A stretch of 64,000 bases of DNA, taken from the NCBI RefSeq assembly GCF_001428805.1, contig NZ_LMIS01000001.1, forward strand, positions 868,001 through 932,000, written 5' to 3'. The position numbers and the translations under genes were made by a program. This DNA is from Aeromicrobium sp. Root236 (GTDB taxonomy: Bacteria; Actinomycetota; Actinomycetes; Propionibacteriales; Nocardioidaceae). Position 1 is the first letter of the stretch, and each line of letters opens with the position of its first letter. The notes beneath the pieces are model-generated. The model was not told the DNA's origin. It made no database searches and saw only the letters and a program-made list of their open reading frames with translations. Shown here in pieces: positions 26,599 to 35,079 of this stretch.

Positions 26599-27516
26599 AT
26601 GGCATCCACGTTCGTCCTCACGATCTTCTTCCTGCTCGTCGCGGTCGGCCTGCTCGTGGCCAGGCCGCGTACGGCGCAGGCCCCCACGCTCCAGCGCTCG
26701 TTGACGCTGTCGGCGATCGCGGCGTTCGGCTTGACCGCGCTGCTGCTGATCTTCTCGGTCTTCACGGTCGTGCCGACGCGGGACATCGGCATCGTGACGA
26801 GCTTCGGCAAGCCCGTCGGCAACCTCGACAACGGCATCCACGCCAAGCTGCCGTGGGAGAAGGTCAAGACGCTCGACGGCGCGATCCAGACCGACTCGTA
26901 CCTCGAGAAGAACGACGAGGGCTGCACCGACATCCGCATCGGCAACGAGTCGACCGCCTGCGTCGACAACTCCATCCGCTGGCGCACCAAGCTCGATGCC
27001 GGCGAGGCGCTCTACAAGGACTACCGCGACATGGACAACATCCGGAAGTCGTTGGTCACCCGCGAGCTCACCGCGGCCCTCAACGAGGTGCTGTCGGACT
27101 ACAACCCGCTGAGCCAGATCCAGGACGACGACAAGAACCCGGCCAACCCCAACCTCAACGAGTTCTCCCGTGAGGTTGCCGACCGCCTCCGCGAGCAGGT
27201 CGGCGACCAGATCGAGGTCAAGAACGTCATCATCCCGTTGATCCACTTCGACAAGCCGACGCAGAACAAGATCAACCTCTACCAGGCCGAGGTCGCCAAC
27301 ACGCGTATCGCGACGCAGCGCGAGCAGACGGCGATCGCCCAGGCCCGCGCCAACGAGCGGCTGAGCAAGTCGGTCAGCAAGGACCCGAACGTGCTGGTCA
27401 GCCAGTGCCTGGACACCCTCAACGAGATGGTCAAGGAGAACCAGAAGATCCCGATCGGGTTCAGCTGCTGGCCAGGTGGCAGCGCGACGTCGGTCGTGCT
27501 CCCCAAGGCGGAATGA
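26599..27516 (+). CDS. SPFH/band 7 (prohibitin-like) membrane protein
   Basis: 305 aa from the ATG at 26599, preceded by AGGAG. Two N-terminal transmembrane helices (about 2-20 and 34-54) lead into an SPFH domain that begins VPTRDIGIVTSFGKP and includes LPWEKVKTLDGAIQTD, with a helical C-terminal region (TRIATQREQTAIAQARANERL). Such proteins form membrane scaffolds. The gene ends 1 bp before the convergent lipase gene. Confidence 0.82.
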   Translation: MASTFVLTIFFLLVAVGLLVARPRTAQAPTLQRSLTLSAIAAFGLTALLLIFSVFTVVPTRDIGIVTSFGKPVGNLDNGIHAKLPWEKVKTLDGAIQTDSYLEKNDEGCTDIRIGNESTACVDNSIRWRTKLDAGEALYKDYRDMDNIRKSLVTRELTAALNEVLSDYNPLSQIQDDDKNPANPNLNEFSREVADRLREQVGDQIEVKNVIIPLIHFDKPTQNKINLYQAEVANTRIATQREQTAIAQARANERLSKSVSKDPNVLVSQCLDTLNEMVKENQKIPIGFSCWPGGSATSVVLPKAE

Positions 27517-27517
27517 G

Positions 27518-28564
27518 TCAGCAGCCCGACGCGTACACGTAGCAGCGCAGCTTCGGCTCCCCCGGGACGGACTTGACGCCGACCAGGCTGACGTACGGGA
27601 GCGGGACGCTGATCAGGCCCGGCGCCGCGGACAGCACCTTGAGGTACGTCTGGACGTTCAGCGGGTTGACCCCGGGCTGGTAGAGCTGCAGGCAGACCGA
27701 CCGGCTGATCCGCGAGACCTTGGCCGGCCCGCTGTGGTTGAGCGCGTCCATCGCCAGTGCGTACGCCGTGGCGTCGATCGTGCCGACCAGCAGGTGCTCG
27801 TAGAGGTCGAGCGGGCAGACGTCCTGTGTCGCGACATTGGTGATCGAACCCTCGCCGGTGCGCAGCGCGGACGAGGCTGTCGCGTTGGTGCTGTTGGGCT
27901 GCACGACCTCGTCGGTACGCGTGTAGATCTGCGTGTAGGAGATCCCTTTGAACGTCTCGGCCCTGCTGTTGAGGGCCTTGACGAACTGCGCGTCGTCCTG
28001 CTGCTGCCAGACAGCCGGCAGGCACGTGGTCAGCCGGACGATGCACGTGGGGAGCACGGTGGTGCCGTGGTTCGACGGGGCCATGCCGATGATGTCGTCG
28101 ACCTTCGAGCGTGTGTCGGGCCAGAAGCGCAGGGCCCAGCGCATCGACATCCCACCCTGGCTGTGTCCCATCACGGCGATGTCGCGCGTCGACTTCGCGC
28201 GCATCGTGCGGATCGCGTAGACGAGGTACTCCCCCGCGACCTGGATGTCGCCGAGGGTGTGGGCAGGCATGTGGACCGCGCACCACGGCCGCTTCTGGGC
28301 CGTGAACGCGCGTTCGTAGTTCCACGAGAAGTTCTCGTCGACCGTGACCCCGGTGGCGGGGTTCAGCAGCACTGGCTGCAACGTCGAGTGGGCGAAGTCG
28401 CCGCTGCACTGCAGCGCTGCCTTGAGCGTCGCCGCCGGCACGCTGAGCTTCGGGCCCGGCCGGTCCACCGGAGCGTACGGCGACGCGGCGTTCGCGGGTG
28501 CCGCGAGGCCGCCGGTGGCGATGGCCACGGCGCAGATGATGGTGGCGATGATCGTACGGCGCAT
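27518..28564 (-). CDS. Secreted triacylglycerol lipase-like alpha/beta hydrolase
   Basis: 348 aa from the ATG at 28564; Sec signal peptide to about residue 26 (ANA). The nucleophile elbow GHSQGG places Ser135; the Asp in RTDEVVQPN and His in DLYEHLLVG complete a triad in the arrangement of CalB/LipA-type lipases. Six cysteines suggest disulfides. Likely an extracellular lipase or esterase. An upstream in-frame start adds 11 residues before the signal peptide and was rejected. Confidence 0.82.
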   Translation of the reverse strand: MRRTIIATIICAVAIATGGLAAPANAASPYAPVDRPGPKLSVPAATLKAALQCSGDFAHSTLQPVLLNPATGVTVDENFSWNYERAFTAQKRPWCAVHMPAHTLGDIQVAGEYLVYAIRTMRAKSTRDIAVMGHSQGGMSMRWALRFWPDTRSKVDDIIGMAPSNHGTTVLPTCIVRLTTCLPAVWQQQDDAQFVKALNSRAETFKGISYTQIYTRTDEVVQPNSTNATASSALRTGEGSITNVATQDVCPLDLYEHLLVGTIDATAYALAMDALNHSGPAKVSRISRSVCLQLYQPGVNPLNVQTYLKVLSAAPGLISVPLPYVSLVGVKSVPGEPKLRCYVYASGC

Positions 28565-28656
28565 CGTCGGATCTCCCTCGTAGGTCGGAACCTCCAACGA
28601 CCCCGCGTGACCTGCGTTACGTCGAGATCGATCCGGCCAACTTCGATTCGTGTCGC

Positions 28657-28678
28657 AACTAGTTCTGCTGAACTAGTT
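28657..28678. promoter_or_regulatory. Twin AACTAGTT palindromes upstream of gluA
   Basis: Two perfect 8-bp palindromes (AACTAGTT at 28657-28664 and 28671-28678) are spaced 14 bp start to start, each followed by CT. They lie 23-44 bp before the gluA start, in the only A/T-rich part of the 136-bp lipase-gluA gap. A dimeric repressor binding tandem sites on near the same face of the helix is likely. Confidence 0.5.
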
Positions 28679-28700
28679 CTTTCGGGCTAGGTTGATCCGC

Positions 28701-29447
28701 ATGGTTGACCAGACACCCATGGTTTCGATGCATGGCGTACAGAAGTGGTTCGGCGATCTCCACGTCCTGCAGGACATCGAGCTCGACGTCGCGCGCGGCG
28801 AGGTCGTCGTCGTGATCGGCCCCTCCGGATCGGGCAAATCGACCCTCTGTCGCGCCATCAACAGGCTCGAGACGATCCAGGAGGGCGAGATCAAGGTCGA
28901 CGGCAAGGTGCTGCCAGAGGAGGGCAAGGGCCTCGCTCAACTGCGCGCCGACGTGGGGATGGTCTTCCAGTCGTTCAACCTGTTCGCCCACAAGACGATC
29001 CTCGAGAACGTCACCCTCGGGCCCCTGAAGGTTCGGGGGGCGAAGAAGGCCGAAGCCGAGGCACGCGGGCACGAGCTGCTCACACGCGTGGGTATCGACG
29101 AGCAGGCGGCGAAGTACCCCGCCCAGCTGTCGGGCGGTCAGCAGCAGCGAGTTGCGATCGCGCGCGCCCTGGCCATGGACCCCAAGGTCATGCTCTTCGA
29201 CGAGCCGACGTCGGCGTTGGACCCCGAGATGATCAAGGAAGTCCTCGACACCATGGTCGACCTGGCCAAGGGCGGCATGACGATGATCGTCGTCACTCAC
29301 GAGATGGGCTTCGCCCGCACCGCGGCCGACCGAGTCATCTTCATGTCCGACGGCCGCATCATCGAGGAGAACACCCCCGACGAATTCTTCACCAATCCAC
29401 GAACCGACAGGGCCAAGGACTTCCTTGGCAAGATCCTGAAGCACTGA
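28701..29447 (+). CDS. gluA: Glutamate-type ABC transporter ATPase
   Basis: 248 aa from the ATG at 28701 (a TTG nine bases earlier is possible; neither has a good SD). Polar amino acid ABC ATPase: Walker A GPSGSGKS (40-47), Q-loop [11 protein letters not shown], signature LSGGQ (143-147), Walker [12 protein letters not shown]-loop THEMGFA. First gene of a four-gene operon for a binding lipoprotein and two permeases. Order and similarity fit the glutamate uptake system GluABCD of Corynebacterium, but the exact amino acid is inferred. Confidence 0.88.
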   Translation: MVDQTPMVSMHGVQKWFGDLHVLQDIELDVARGEVVVVIGPSGSGKSTLCRAINRLETIQEGEIKVDGKVLPEEGKGLAQLRADVGMVFQSFNLFAHKTILENVTLGPLKVRGAKKAEAEARGHELLTRVGIDEQAAKYPAQLSGGQQQRVAIARALAMDPKVMLFDEPTSALDPEMIKEVLDTMVDLAKGGMTMIVVTHEMGFARTAADRVIFMSDGRIIEENTPDEFFTNPRTDRAKDFLGKILKH

Positions 29448-29464
29448 AAGCAAAAGGGGAAAGC

Positions 29465-30343
29465 ATGAAACATCTACGCATCGCCGTCATCGGGGCGGCT
29501 GCCGCCCTGATCCTGGGAGCCTGCGGGAGCGCAGGTGAGGGTGACAAGGATCCGGTCGACAACAAGGTGGACGACAACGCCGCGAGCCAGTTCAAGGACG
29601 GCACCGCGATGAAGGCGCTCGCCGAAGCCGGCAAGGTCAAGATCGGCGTCAAGTTCGACCAGCCCGGCATCGGCTTCAAGAAGGCCGGAGCCGACGTGCC
29701 CGAGGGGTTCGACGTCGAGATCGGCAAGCTCCTCGCCGCCAAGCTCGGCATCAAGGCTGATGACGTCCAGTGGGTCGAGACCGTCTCGGCAAACCGCGAG
29801 CCGTTCCTCCAGAAGGGCACGGTCGATTTCGTGATCGCTTCGTACTCCATCACGGACGAGCGCCGAGCGATCGTGGGACAGGCCGGTCCCTACTACGTGA
29901 CGGGCCAGCAGATCCTCACCAAGAAGGGCAGCTCGATCAAGAGCGTCGACGACATCAAGGGCCAGGAGGTCTGTTCGGTGACCGGCTCCACGTCGCTCGA
30001 CCAGGTCAAGGCCAAGGGCGCCAAGCCGCGCGGCTTCGCCACCTACTCCGAGTGCCGCGACCAGGTGCTCGACGGCTCGGTCGACGCCATGACGACCGAC
30101 GGCGCGATCCTCCTGGGCTATGCCGCGGAGAACCCCGACGAGCTCGAGGTCATCGGCGACCCGTTCTCCGAGGAGCGCTACGGCGTGGGCTACAGCAAGG
30201 ACAAGCCCGAGCTGTGCCAGTTCATCACCGACACGATCAAGAAGGCGGAGGACGACGGCGACTGGGCCAAGGCGTTCGAAGCCACTCTCGGCAAGTCGGG
30301 CGTCGACACGCCTGAGCCGCCGAAGATGGACGCCTGCGCTTGA
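29465..30343 (+). CDS. gluB: Glutamate-type ABC transporter substrate-binding lipoprotein
   Basis: 292 aa with an AAAGGGGA SD. Lipoprotein signal peptide with lipobox LGAC (Cys20). The mature protein is a type II periplasmic-binding fold (bac_solute-binding family 3): GKVKIGVKFDQPGIGFK, GFDVEIGKLLAAKLG, DFVIASYSITDERRA and a Cys pair (EVCSVTG and SECRDQ). It captures the amino acid for GluCD/GluA. A strong hairpin follows it before gluC. Confidence 0.87.
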   Translation: MKHLRIAVIGAAAALILGACGSAGEGDKDPVDNKVDDNAASQFKDGTAMKALAEAGKVKIGVKFDQPGIGFKKAGADVPEGFDVEIGKLLAAKLGIKADDVQWVETVSANREPFLQKGTVDFVIASYSITDERRAIVGQAGPYYVTGQQILTKKGSSIKSVDDIKGQEVCSVTGSTSLDQVKAKGAKPRGFATYSECRDQVLDGSVDAMTTDGAILLGYAAENPDELEVIGDPFSEERYGVGYSKDKPELCQFITDTIKKAEDDGDWAKAFEATLGKSGVDTPEPPKMDACA

Positions 30344-30350
30344 CCCGCCC

Positions 30351-30388
30351 GGCGCTGCGGGCCTGCCGATGCGCAGGCCCGCAGTGCC
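30351..30388 (+). terminator. Intercistronic hairpin between gluB and gluC
   Basis: Perfect 12-bp arms (CTGCGGGCCTGC / GCAGGCCCGCAG) around CGATGC, extendable to 16 bp with a wobble. It begins 7 bp after the gluB stop. Such hairpins usually protect the binding-protein message or partly terminate, giving more binding protein than permease. No U-tract, so partial termination or stabilisation rather than full stop. Confidence 0.65.
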
Positions 30389-30412
30389 GCCCGCCCACCA
30401 CTGAGGACCTCC

Positions 30413-31057
30413 ATGGACGTACTTGTCGATCGAGCCGGTGACATCGCCACCGGGTTCCGCTACACGCTGGCGCTGCTGGCGGTCTCCGGCCTCTTCGCGC
30501 TCGTGCTCGGCACGCTCCTCGCCGCCATGCGGGTGAGCCCCGTCGCGGTGTTGCGGGGCGCGGGAGCGACCTACGTCAACATCTTCCGCAACACGCCGTT
30601 GTTGGTCCTGCTGATCCTGGTCGTCTTCGGACTGCCGAGGCTCGGCCTGCAGACCAGCTTCTTCAACAAGAACTGCCTCGCCCTCGGCCTCTACACAGCA
30701 GCATTCGTCTGCGAGGTCCTGCGGTCGGGCATCAACTCCGTGCCGATCGGGCAGGCCGAAGCGGCACGGTCGATCGGGTTGCGGTTCGGCGGGACGATGC
30801 GTGAGGTGATCCTCCCGCAGTCCATCCGCTCAGTCGTGGCGCCCGTCGCCAGCGTGCTGATCGCCCTCACCAAGAACACATCACTGGCATCCGTCTTCGG
30901 GATCACCGAGCTGACGTTCTTCGAGGCCGACATGCTGCGGACCAATCCGGGCGAGCTCTGGTGGGTCTTCTTCGGCATCGCCCTCTGCTACATCGTGATC
31001 GTCGAAGTCATCTCGTACGTCGCCAGCGTCCTTGAGCGTCGATGGAGGATCGCCTGA
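30413..31057 (+). CDS. gluC: Glutamate-type ABC permease
   Basis: 214 aa, with four or five transmembrane helices. The EAA-type coupling loop is SVPIGQAEAARSIGLRFGGT, as in HisM/GltJ permeases, and FRNTPLLVLLI near residue 58 is the usual conserved segment. Follows the hairpin; stop overlaps the start of gluD (TGATG). Confidence 0.87.
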   Translation: MDVLVDRAGDIATGFRYTLALLAVSGLFALVLGTLLAAMRVSPVAVLRGAGATYVNIFRNTPLLVLLILVVFGLPRLGLQTSFFNKNCLALGLYTAAFVCEVLRSGINSVPIGQAEAARSIGLRFGGTMREVILPQSIRSVVAPVASVLIALTKNTSLASVFGITELTFFEADMLRTNPGELWWVFFGIALCYIVIVEVISYVASVLERRWRIA

Positions 31058-31920
31058 TGAGCTCAGTGCTCTTCGACGCACCGGGCCCCAAGGCCCGCGC
31101 GCGTCACCGCCTCTACACCGTCATCTCAGCGCTCGTGATCCTCGGCCTGCTCTATCTGGGGTTCCGCCAGCTCGACCGACGTGGTCAGTTCGATTACGCG
31201 TTGTGGGAGCCCTTCGTCACGCCCCGGATCATCAACGTGCTGCTCGAAGGCCTCGGCCACACCGTCCTGGCGGCCGTCATCGCGATCAGTCTGTCCGTCG
31301 GATTCGGCGCGATCTTCGGCGTGGGCAAGCTGTCCGAGCACCGCGTGCTGCGTTGGCCCTCCTGGCTCGTCGTCGAGTTCTTCCGAGCAGTCCCGCTGCT
31401 GATGTTGATCATCGCCACGTGGTACTGGCTAGGCGCCAAGACCGGCCAGATGGCGTTCTGGTCGCTCGTCATCGGCCTCACGCTCTACAACGGCGCCGTG
31501 CTCGCGGAGGTCTTCCGGGCCGGCATCAATGCTCTCCCGAAGGGCCAGTCCGAGGCCGCCTACGCGTTGGGCATGCGCAAGTCGCAGGTCATGCGGATCA
31601 TCCTGATCCCCCAGGCCGTCAAGATCATGCTTCCCGCCATCATCAACCAGGCCGTCACGGCGCTGAAGGACACCACGCTCGGATATGCCATCACCGCGCC
31701 CGGTGTCGTCTACGCCGCCAAACCGGTCTACCAAGAGTTCCGCAACATCCTGCAGACGGCGATCGTGCTGGCGATCGTGTTCATCGTCGTCAACCTCATC
31801 CTGGCCCGCATCGCGACCTATCTCGAACGCCGGCTCGCGGGCGGGAAGAAGCTCGACCTCACCGCGATCGGGGTCGCGTCCGAGACCGGTGAGGACCCGG
31901 CGGCGCGGGCCAGCCTGTAG
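31057..31920 (+). CDS. gluD: Glutamate-type ABC permease
   Basis: 287 aa. The ATG at 31057 overlaps the gluC stop and has GGAGG eight bases upstream; an in-frame start at 31042 is less likely. About five transmembrane helices, conserved VEFFRAVPLLMLI and the coupling loop ALPKGQSEAAYALGMRKSQ. Forms the heterodimeric channel with GluC. The gene ends 2 bp before a convergent thioesterase-like gene. Confidence 0.87.
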   Translation: MSSVLFDAPGPKARARHRLYTVISALVILGLLYLGFRQLDRRGQFDYALWEPFVTPRIINVLLEGLGHTVLAAVIAISLSVGFGAIFGVGKLSEHRVLRWPSWLVVEFFRAVPLLMLIIATWYWLGAKTGQMAFWSLVIGLTLYNGAVLAEVFRAGINALPKGQSEAAYALGMRKSQVMRIILIPQAVKIMLPAIINQAVTALKDTTLGYAITAPGVVYAAKPVYQEFRNILQTAIVLAIVFIVVNLILARIATYLERRLAGGKKLDLTAIGVASETGEDPAARASL

Positions 31921-31922
31921 AT

Positions 31923-32381
31923 CTAGCGCTTGGGCGTCACCCAGAGGTGGATCGTGCCCTCCACGGTCACGGTGCCATCGGTCGTGACGGCCTTGACCTT
32001 GATCGGGACGTCGGGTCCGTTGGCCCAGTCGGCCTCGGTGCTCTCGGCCGTGCAGGTCAGCGCCGTCGTCGACTTGGCGAGATAGCTGACCTCCATGCCC
32101 TTGGGAAGCCAGCGCATGTCGGGCGGACAGGTCGCTTCAGCGAGCAGGCCCATCGCCGCCTCGAGGCCGTTGCAGGCCGCGATCGCGTGGATCGTGCCGA
32201 TGTGGTTCTTGACCGAGCGTCGCTTGGGGATCTTGATCTGACCGAAGTGGGGCTTCATCTCCTGCACCTCGAGGTGGATCGAGGAGAAGTACGGCGCCTT
32301 CTGCCCGAACGCGATCGAGAACAGTCGCTTGCCCTGGGGCAGCGCGGTCAGCTTCTTGTAGAGCTCGAGAGTCGAAGGCAT
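31923..32381 (-). CDS. DUF4442-type hotdog-fold protein
   Basis: 152 aa. The segment NHIGTIHAIAACNGLEAAMGL is the hotdog-fold helix region typical of DUF4442/PaaI-like thioesterases; an acyl-CoA thioesterase function is likely but unproven. Start ATG at 32381. A perfect 6-bp inverted repeat (GGTTAC-N6-GTAACC, 32389-32406) lies just upstream. Confidence 0.75.
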   Translation of the reverse strand: MPSTLELYKKLTALPQGKRLFSIAFGQKAPYFSSIHLEVQEMKPHFGQIKIPKRRSVKNHIGTIHAIAACNGLEAAMGLLAEATCPPDMRWLPKGMEVSYLAKSTTALTCTAESTEADWANGPDVPIKVKAVTTDGTVTVEGTIHLWVTPKR

Positions 32382-32388
32382 GCCTCGA

Positions 32389-32406
32389 GGTTACCAGCGA
32401 GTAACC
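32389..32406. promoter_or_regulatory. Small inverted repeat before the DUF4442 gene
   Basis: GGTTAC-N6-GTAACC in the 45-bp gap between the BNR-repeat gene and the DUF4442-type gene, 8 bp before the latter's start. Could be an operator or a weak hairpin at the end of the BNR transcript. Confidence 0.35.
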
Positions 32407-32426
32407 ACGACAACGTCAGAGGAGAC

Positions 32427-33512
32427 TCAGATCACGGCCGCACGTACGCAGAGCACGTCCGGCAGGTTGGTACGGATCTCCGCCCACGTGCCACCCTCGT
32501 CGTTGCTGGCCCAGATCGCCCCGTGCCGCGTGCCGAGGTAGAGGCCGAGCGGGTCCGACTGGTCGGAGACGAAGGCGTCGCGCAGCACGGCGGTGTGTGC
32601 CTCGGCCGGCAGCCCCGGACCGGTCTCCTGCCACGTCTCGCCGGCGTCGTCGGATCGCCAGACGGCCGGCTTGCCTGACGGCGGGAACCGTTCGATGTCA
32701 GCGACCAGAGGGAACACGAAGACCGTGCCGGGGCGGTGCGGATGGGCGACGATCGGAAAGCCGAAGTCGGCCGGCAACCCGTCAGCAATCGACTGCCAAG
32801 AGCGCCCGGCATCGTCGGAGCGGAACACTCCGCCGTGGTTCTGGGCGTACAGGCGGTCAGGGTCACCCGCGTCGATGGCGACCTTGTGGACGCACTGCCC
32901 GTACTCGGGCGTCTCGCCCGGGATGAACTCGGCGCCGATCCCGCGGTTGTAGGGAGTCCAGCTCGCTCCCCCGTCCTCGGTGCGGTAGACGCCACCGGTC
33001 GACATCGCGATCGTCACCGTGTCGGGATCCGTCGGGTGGGGCACGACGGTGTGGATCGCCTGGCCACCTCCGCCGGGCTGCCAGTTGGGACGGTGCGGGT
33101 GGTCCCAGAGGCTCCGAACGATCTCGAAGGTCTCACCGCGGTCGGTCGAACGGAACAACGCCGAGGGCTCGGTGCCCGCATAGACGAGGTCATCCTGCCC
33201 CTCCGGCGCCGGCCGGAGCTGCCACACCCGTTCGAGCGCAGCGCCCGTGTCCTCAGGGAACCGGACCGCGCCACCCTTGGTCTCGTCCCACGTGCGGCCG
33301 AGGTCGTCCGAACGGAACACCTGCGGCCCCCAGTGCGGGCTGGTGGCACCGGCAAGCAGTCGCGGCGACCCACCTCGGGTGTCGATCGCGGCGGAGTAGA
33401 TCTCCTCCATGGGGAACAGCGGCTTGTCCCACGACCATGAGGAGCGGTCGGCGCCGGAGCGGCCGATGAAGAGTCCCTTGCGAGTTCCTGCCAGCAGGAC
33501 CGTGTCGGACAT
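32427..33512 (-). CDS. BNR/Asp-box beta-propeller protein
   Basis: 361 aa with start after GGGAGG. It has at least four Asp-box repeats (SDDLGRTWD, STDRGETFE, TEDGGASWT, SDDAGRSWQ, SDDAGETWQ) of the sortilin/sialidase-type propeller. No signal peptide, so cytoplasmic. Often annotated 'exo-alpha-sialidase' or 'glycosyl hydrolase', but the sialidase arginine triad cannot be confirmed by eye. Divergent from a PadR gene across a palindrome. Confidence 0.75.
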   Translation of the reverse strand: MSDTVLLAGTRKGLFIGRSGADRSSWSWDKPLFPMEEIYSAAIDTRGGSPRLLAGATSPHWGPQVFRSDDLGRTWDETKGGAVRFPEDTGAALERVWQLRPAPEGQDDLVYAGTEPSALFRSTDRGETFEIVRSLWDHPHRPNWQPGGGGQAIHTVVPHPTDPDTVTIAMSTGGVYRTEDGGASWTPYNRGIGAEFIPGETPEYGQCVHKVAIDAGDPDRLYAQNHGGVFRSDDAGRSWQSIADGLPADFGFPIVAHPHRPGTVFVFPLVADIERFPPSGKPAVWRSDDAGETWQETGPGLPAEAHTAVLRDAFVSDQSDPLGLYLGTRHGAIWASNDEGGTWAEIRTNLPDVLCVRAAVI

Positions 33513-33531
33513 CTCGCTCCGCCTCCCTACG

Positions 33532-33548
33532 TGTTCCTAATTGGAACA
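33532..33548. promoter_or_regulatory. Candidate PadR operator
   Basis: Palindrome TGTTCC-N5-GGAACA in the 49-bp gap between the divergent BNR-repeat and PadR genes. Its place 14 bp before the padR-like GTG fits autoregulation and joint control of the divergent gene. Confidence 0.55.
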
Positions 33549-33561
33549 GTACGCTAGATCT

Positions 33562-34110
33562 GTGACCAGCAGCCTGTCAACGACGTCGTACGCCCTGCTG
33601 GGCCTGCTGGTCTTCGACAGCGAGACGTCGGAGAACGGGCTGACCGGCTACGAGCTCAAGCAGCGCGCCGACCGCACGCTGCGCTTCTACTGGGTTTCCC
33701 CCGCGATGAGCCAGATCTACACCGACCTCGACCGGCTCAGCCGTCACGACTTCGTCGACGCGACGGACGACACAGCCGGGAAGCGCACGACACGACGGTT
33801 CCGCATCACCACCGCGGGCCGCGAGGCGCTCACGACCTGGCTGCACACCTCGGAGCACGAGTTCCCGATGCTCAAGCACCCCATCGCCCTGCGCCTCATG
33901 CTCGGCAGCCTGATGGGGCCTGGCGAAGTCGAGGCGATGCTCGACGGCTACGTCTCCGCGGTCGCCGACCGGCGCAAGGAGCTCGAGGCCGTGCGCGAGA
34001 TGCTGGGCGACAACGAAGCGGTCGCCTACCCGGCGCGGGTCGCCGACTGGGGCCTCGCCTACTACGACGCCGAGGTCGAGATCGTCGAGAAGCTCCGCCG
34101 TACGCTCTGA
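33562..34110 (+). CDS. PadR family transcriptional regulator
   Basis: 182 aa with a GTG start at 33562; a TTG seven codons upstream would lie inside the candidate operator. N-terminal winged helix (SYALLGLLVFDSETSENGLT ... MSQIYTDLDRLSRHDFV) and C-terminal Vir_act_alpha_C-like helical dimerisation domain. Followed at 2 bp by a VOC-fold gene, which it may regulate. Confidence 0.85.
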   Translation: MTSSLSTTSYALLGLLVFDSETSENGLTGYELKQRADRTLRFYWVSPAMSQIYTDLDRLSRHDFVDATDDTAGKRTTRRFRITTAGREALTTWLHTSEHEFPMLKHPIALRLMLGSLMGPGEVEAMLDGYVSAVADRRKELEAVREMLGDNEAVAYPARVADWGLAYYDAEVEIVEKLRRTL

Positions 34111-34112
34111 CC

Positions 34113-34526
34113 GTGGGCTTCTCACGGACGGTCCCGGCACTCCCGGTGCGGGACATGCCTGCGGCCATCGCGTTCTACGAGACCCGCTTCGGCTTCGACG
34201 TCATCCACGCCGATGAGGGCTTCGCCCGTCTCGAGCGCGACGACGCGCAGGTGCACCTGTGGCTGGCAGGTGACACGAGCTGGCGAGCCCGGCCCGACCT
34301 GGCTGACCAACCGATCGTCAGCGGTGCCGAGGACTTCCTCGCCGGCACGGCGAGCTGCCGGATCGACGTGGACTCCGCCGACGACGTGTTCGACGAGATG
34401 CAGGCCGCAGGCGTCCTGCACTACACGCACGGCGATGGCGCGACCGCCACGACGTGGGGAACCCGCGAGGTCGACACGCTCGACCTCGACGGCAACCTGC
34501 TGACGTTCGTGGAGCGCCTCGCGTAA
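34113..34526 (+). CDS. VOC-fold protein (glyoxalase/bleomycin resistance-type)
   Basis: 137 aa with a GTG start 2 bp after the PadR stop, so co-transcribed. Two beta-alpha-beta-beta-beta halves, opening VPALPVRDMPAAIAFYETRFGF, closing with LDLDGNLLTFVERL. The lack of obvious metal His in the first half and the AQVHLWLAGD segment suggest the bleomycin-resistance-like subgroup, which binds drugs rather than catalysing. Substrate unknown. Confidence 0.8.
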   Translation: MGFSRTVPALPVRDMPAAIAFYETRFGFDVIHADEGFARLERDDAQVHLWLAGDTSWRARPDLADQPIVSGAEDFLAGTASCRIDVDSADDVFDEMQAAGVLHYTHGDGATATTWGTREVDTLDLDGNLLTFVERLA

Positions 34527-34529
34527 CGA

Positions 34530-35057
34530 CTAGTCGAACAGCTCCCGCGGGGCGGTGCAGACGATCTCGGGATAGTCGACCGACTCCGGCTGGATCCACA
34601 GTCCCGGGACGAATCCGCACTTCTCGAGGACACGGATGGATCGCTTGTTGCGGACGTCGGGGCTCGCGACGAACCGTGGCGCGTCCGGATAGTCCCGGCA
34701 CAGCACGTCACGGCAGTAGGCCGCGATCATGCGGGTGCCGATGCCCCGATCGACGAGGTCGGGCTCGCCGATCAGGTAGTCGAACGCGATCGCGTCGAGG
34801 TCCTGCACGCGGACGGCGTAGTCGTCATAAGCCTTGACCGGGTAGTCCTGCACGTAGCCGATGCGCCGCCCGTCGAGCTCGACGATCCACATGCGCGTGG
34901 GACTCGTGCCCGCCAGCTCCTTGGCGTAGATCGTGCGGGCTCCGTCGACGGACCGGGGCTCGTCCCAGAACCACGGCTGCGCGTGGTCCGCCGCCATCCA
35001 GCGCACCAGATCGTCGAGGTCGGCGTCGACGAGGCGCCGGAACTCGAACTCAGCCAT
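34530..35057 (-). CDS. GNAT acetyltransferase, AAC(6')/IucB-like
   Basis: 175 aa. The pattern WFWDEPRSVDGARTIYAKEL, GIGTRMIAAYC and ASPDVRNKRSIRVLEKCGF matches the Acetyltransf_8 group that includes AAC(6')-type aminoglycoside acetyltransferases and siderophore acetylases. Aminoglycoside resistance cannot be claimed from this. Start ATG at 35057; convergent with the VOC gene at a 3-bp gap. Confidence 0.78.
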   Translation of the reverse strand: MAEFEFRRLVDADLDDLVRWMAADHAQPWFWDEPRSVDGARTIYAKELAGTSPTRMWIVELDGRRIGYVQDYPVKAYDDYAVRVQDLDAIAFDYLIGEPDLVDRGIGTRMIAAYCRDVLCRDYPDAPRFVASPDVRNKRSIRVLEKCGFVPGLWIQPESVDYPEIVCTAPRELFD

Positions 35058-35079
35058 GGCTCAGAGCGTAGGAACTGAC

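Noticed and set aside
31042-31056. Longer N-terminus for gluD
   Set aside because: The ATG at 31057 has GGAGG at the right distance and the usual stop-start overlap with gluC; the extra five codons contain that ribosome site.
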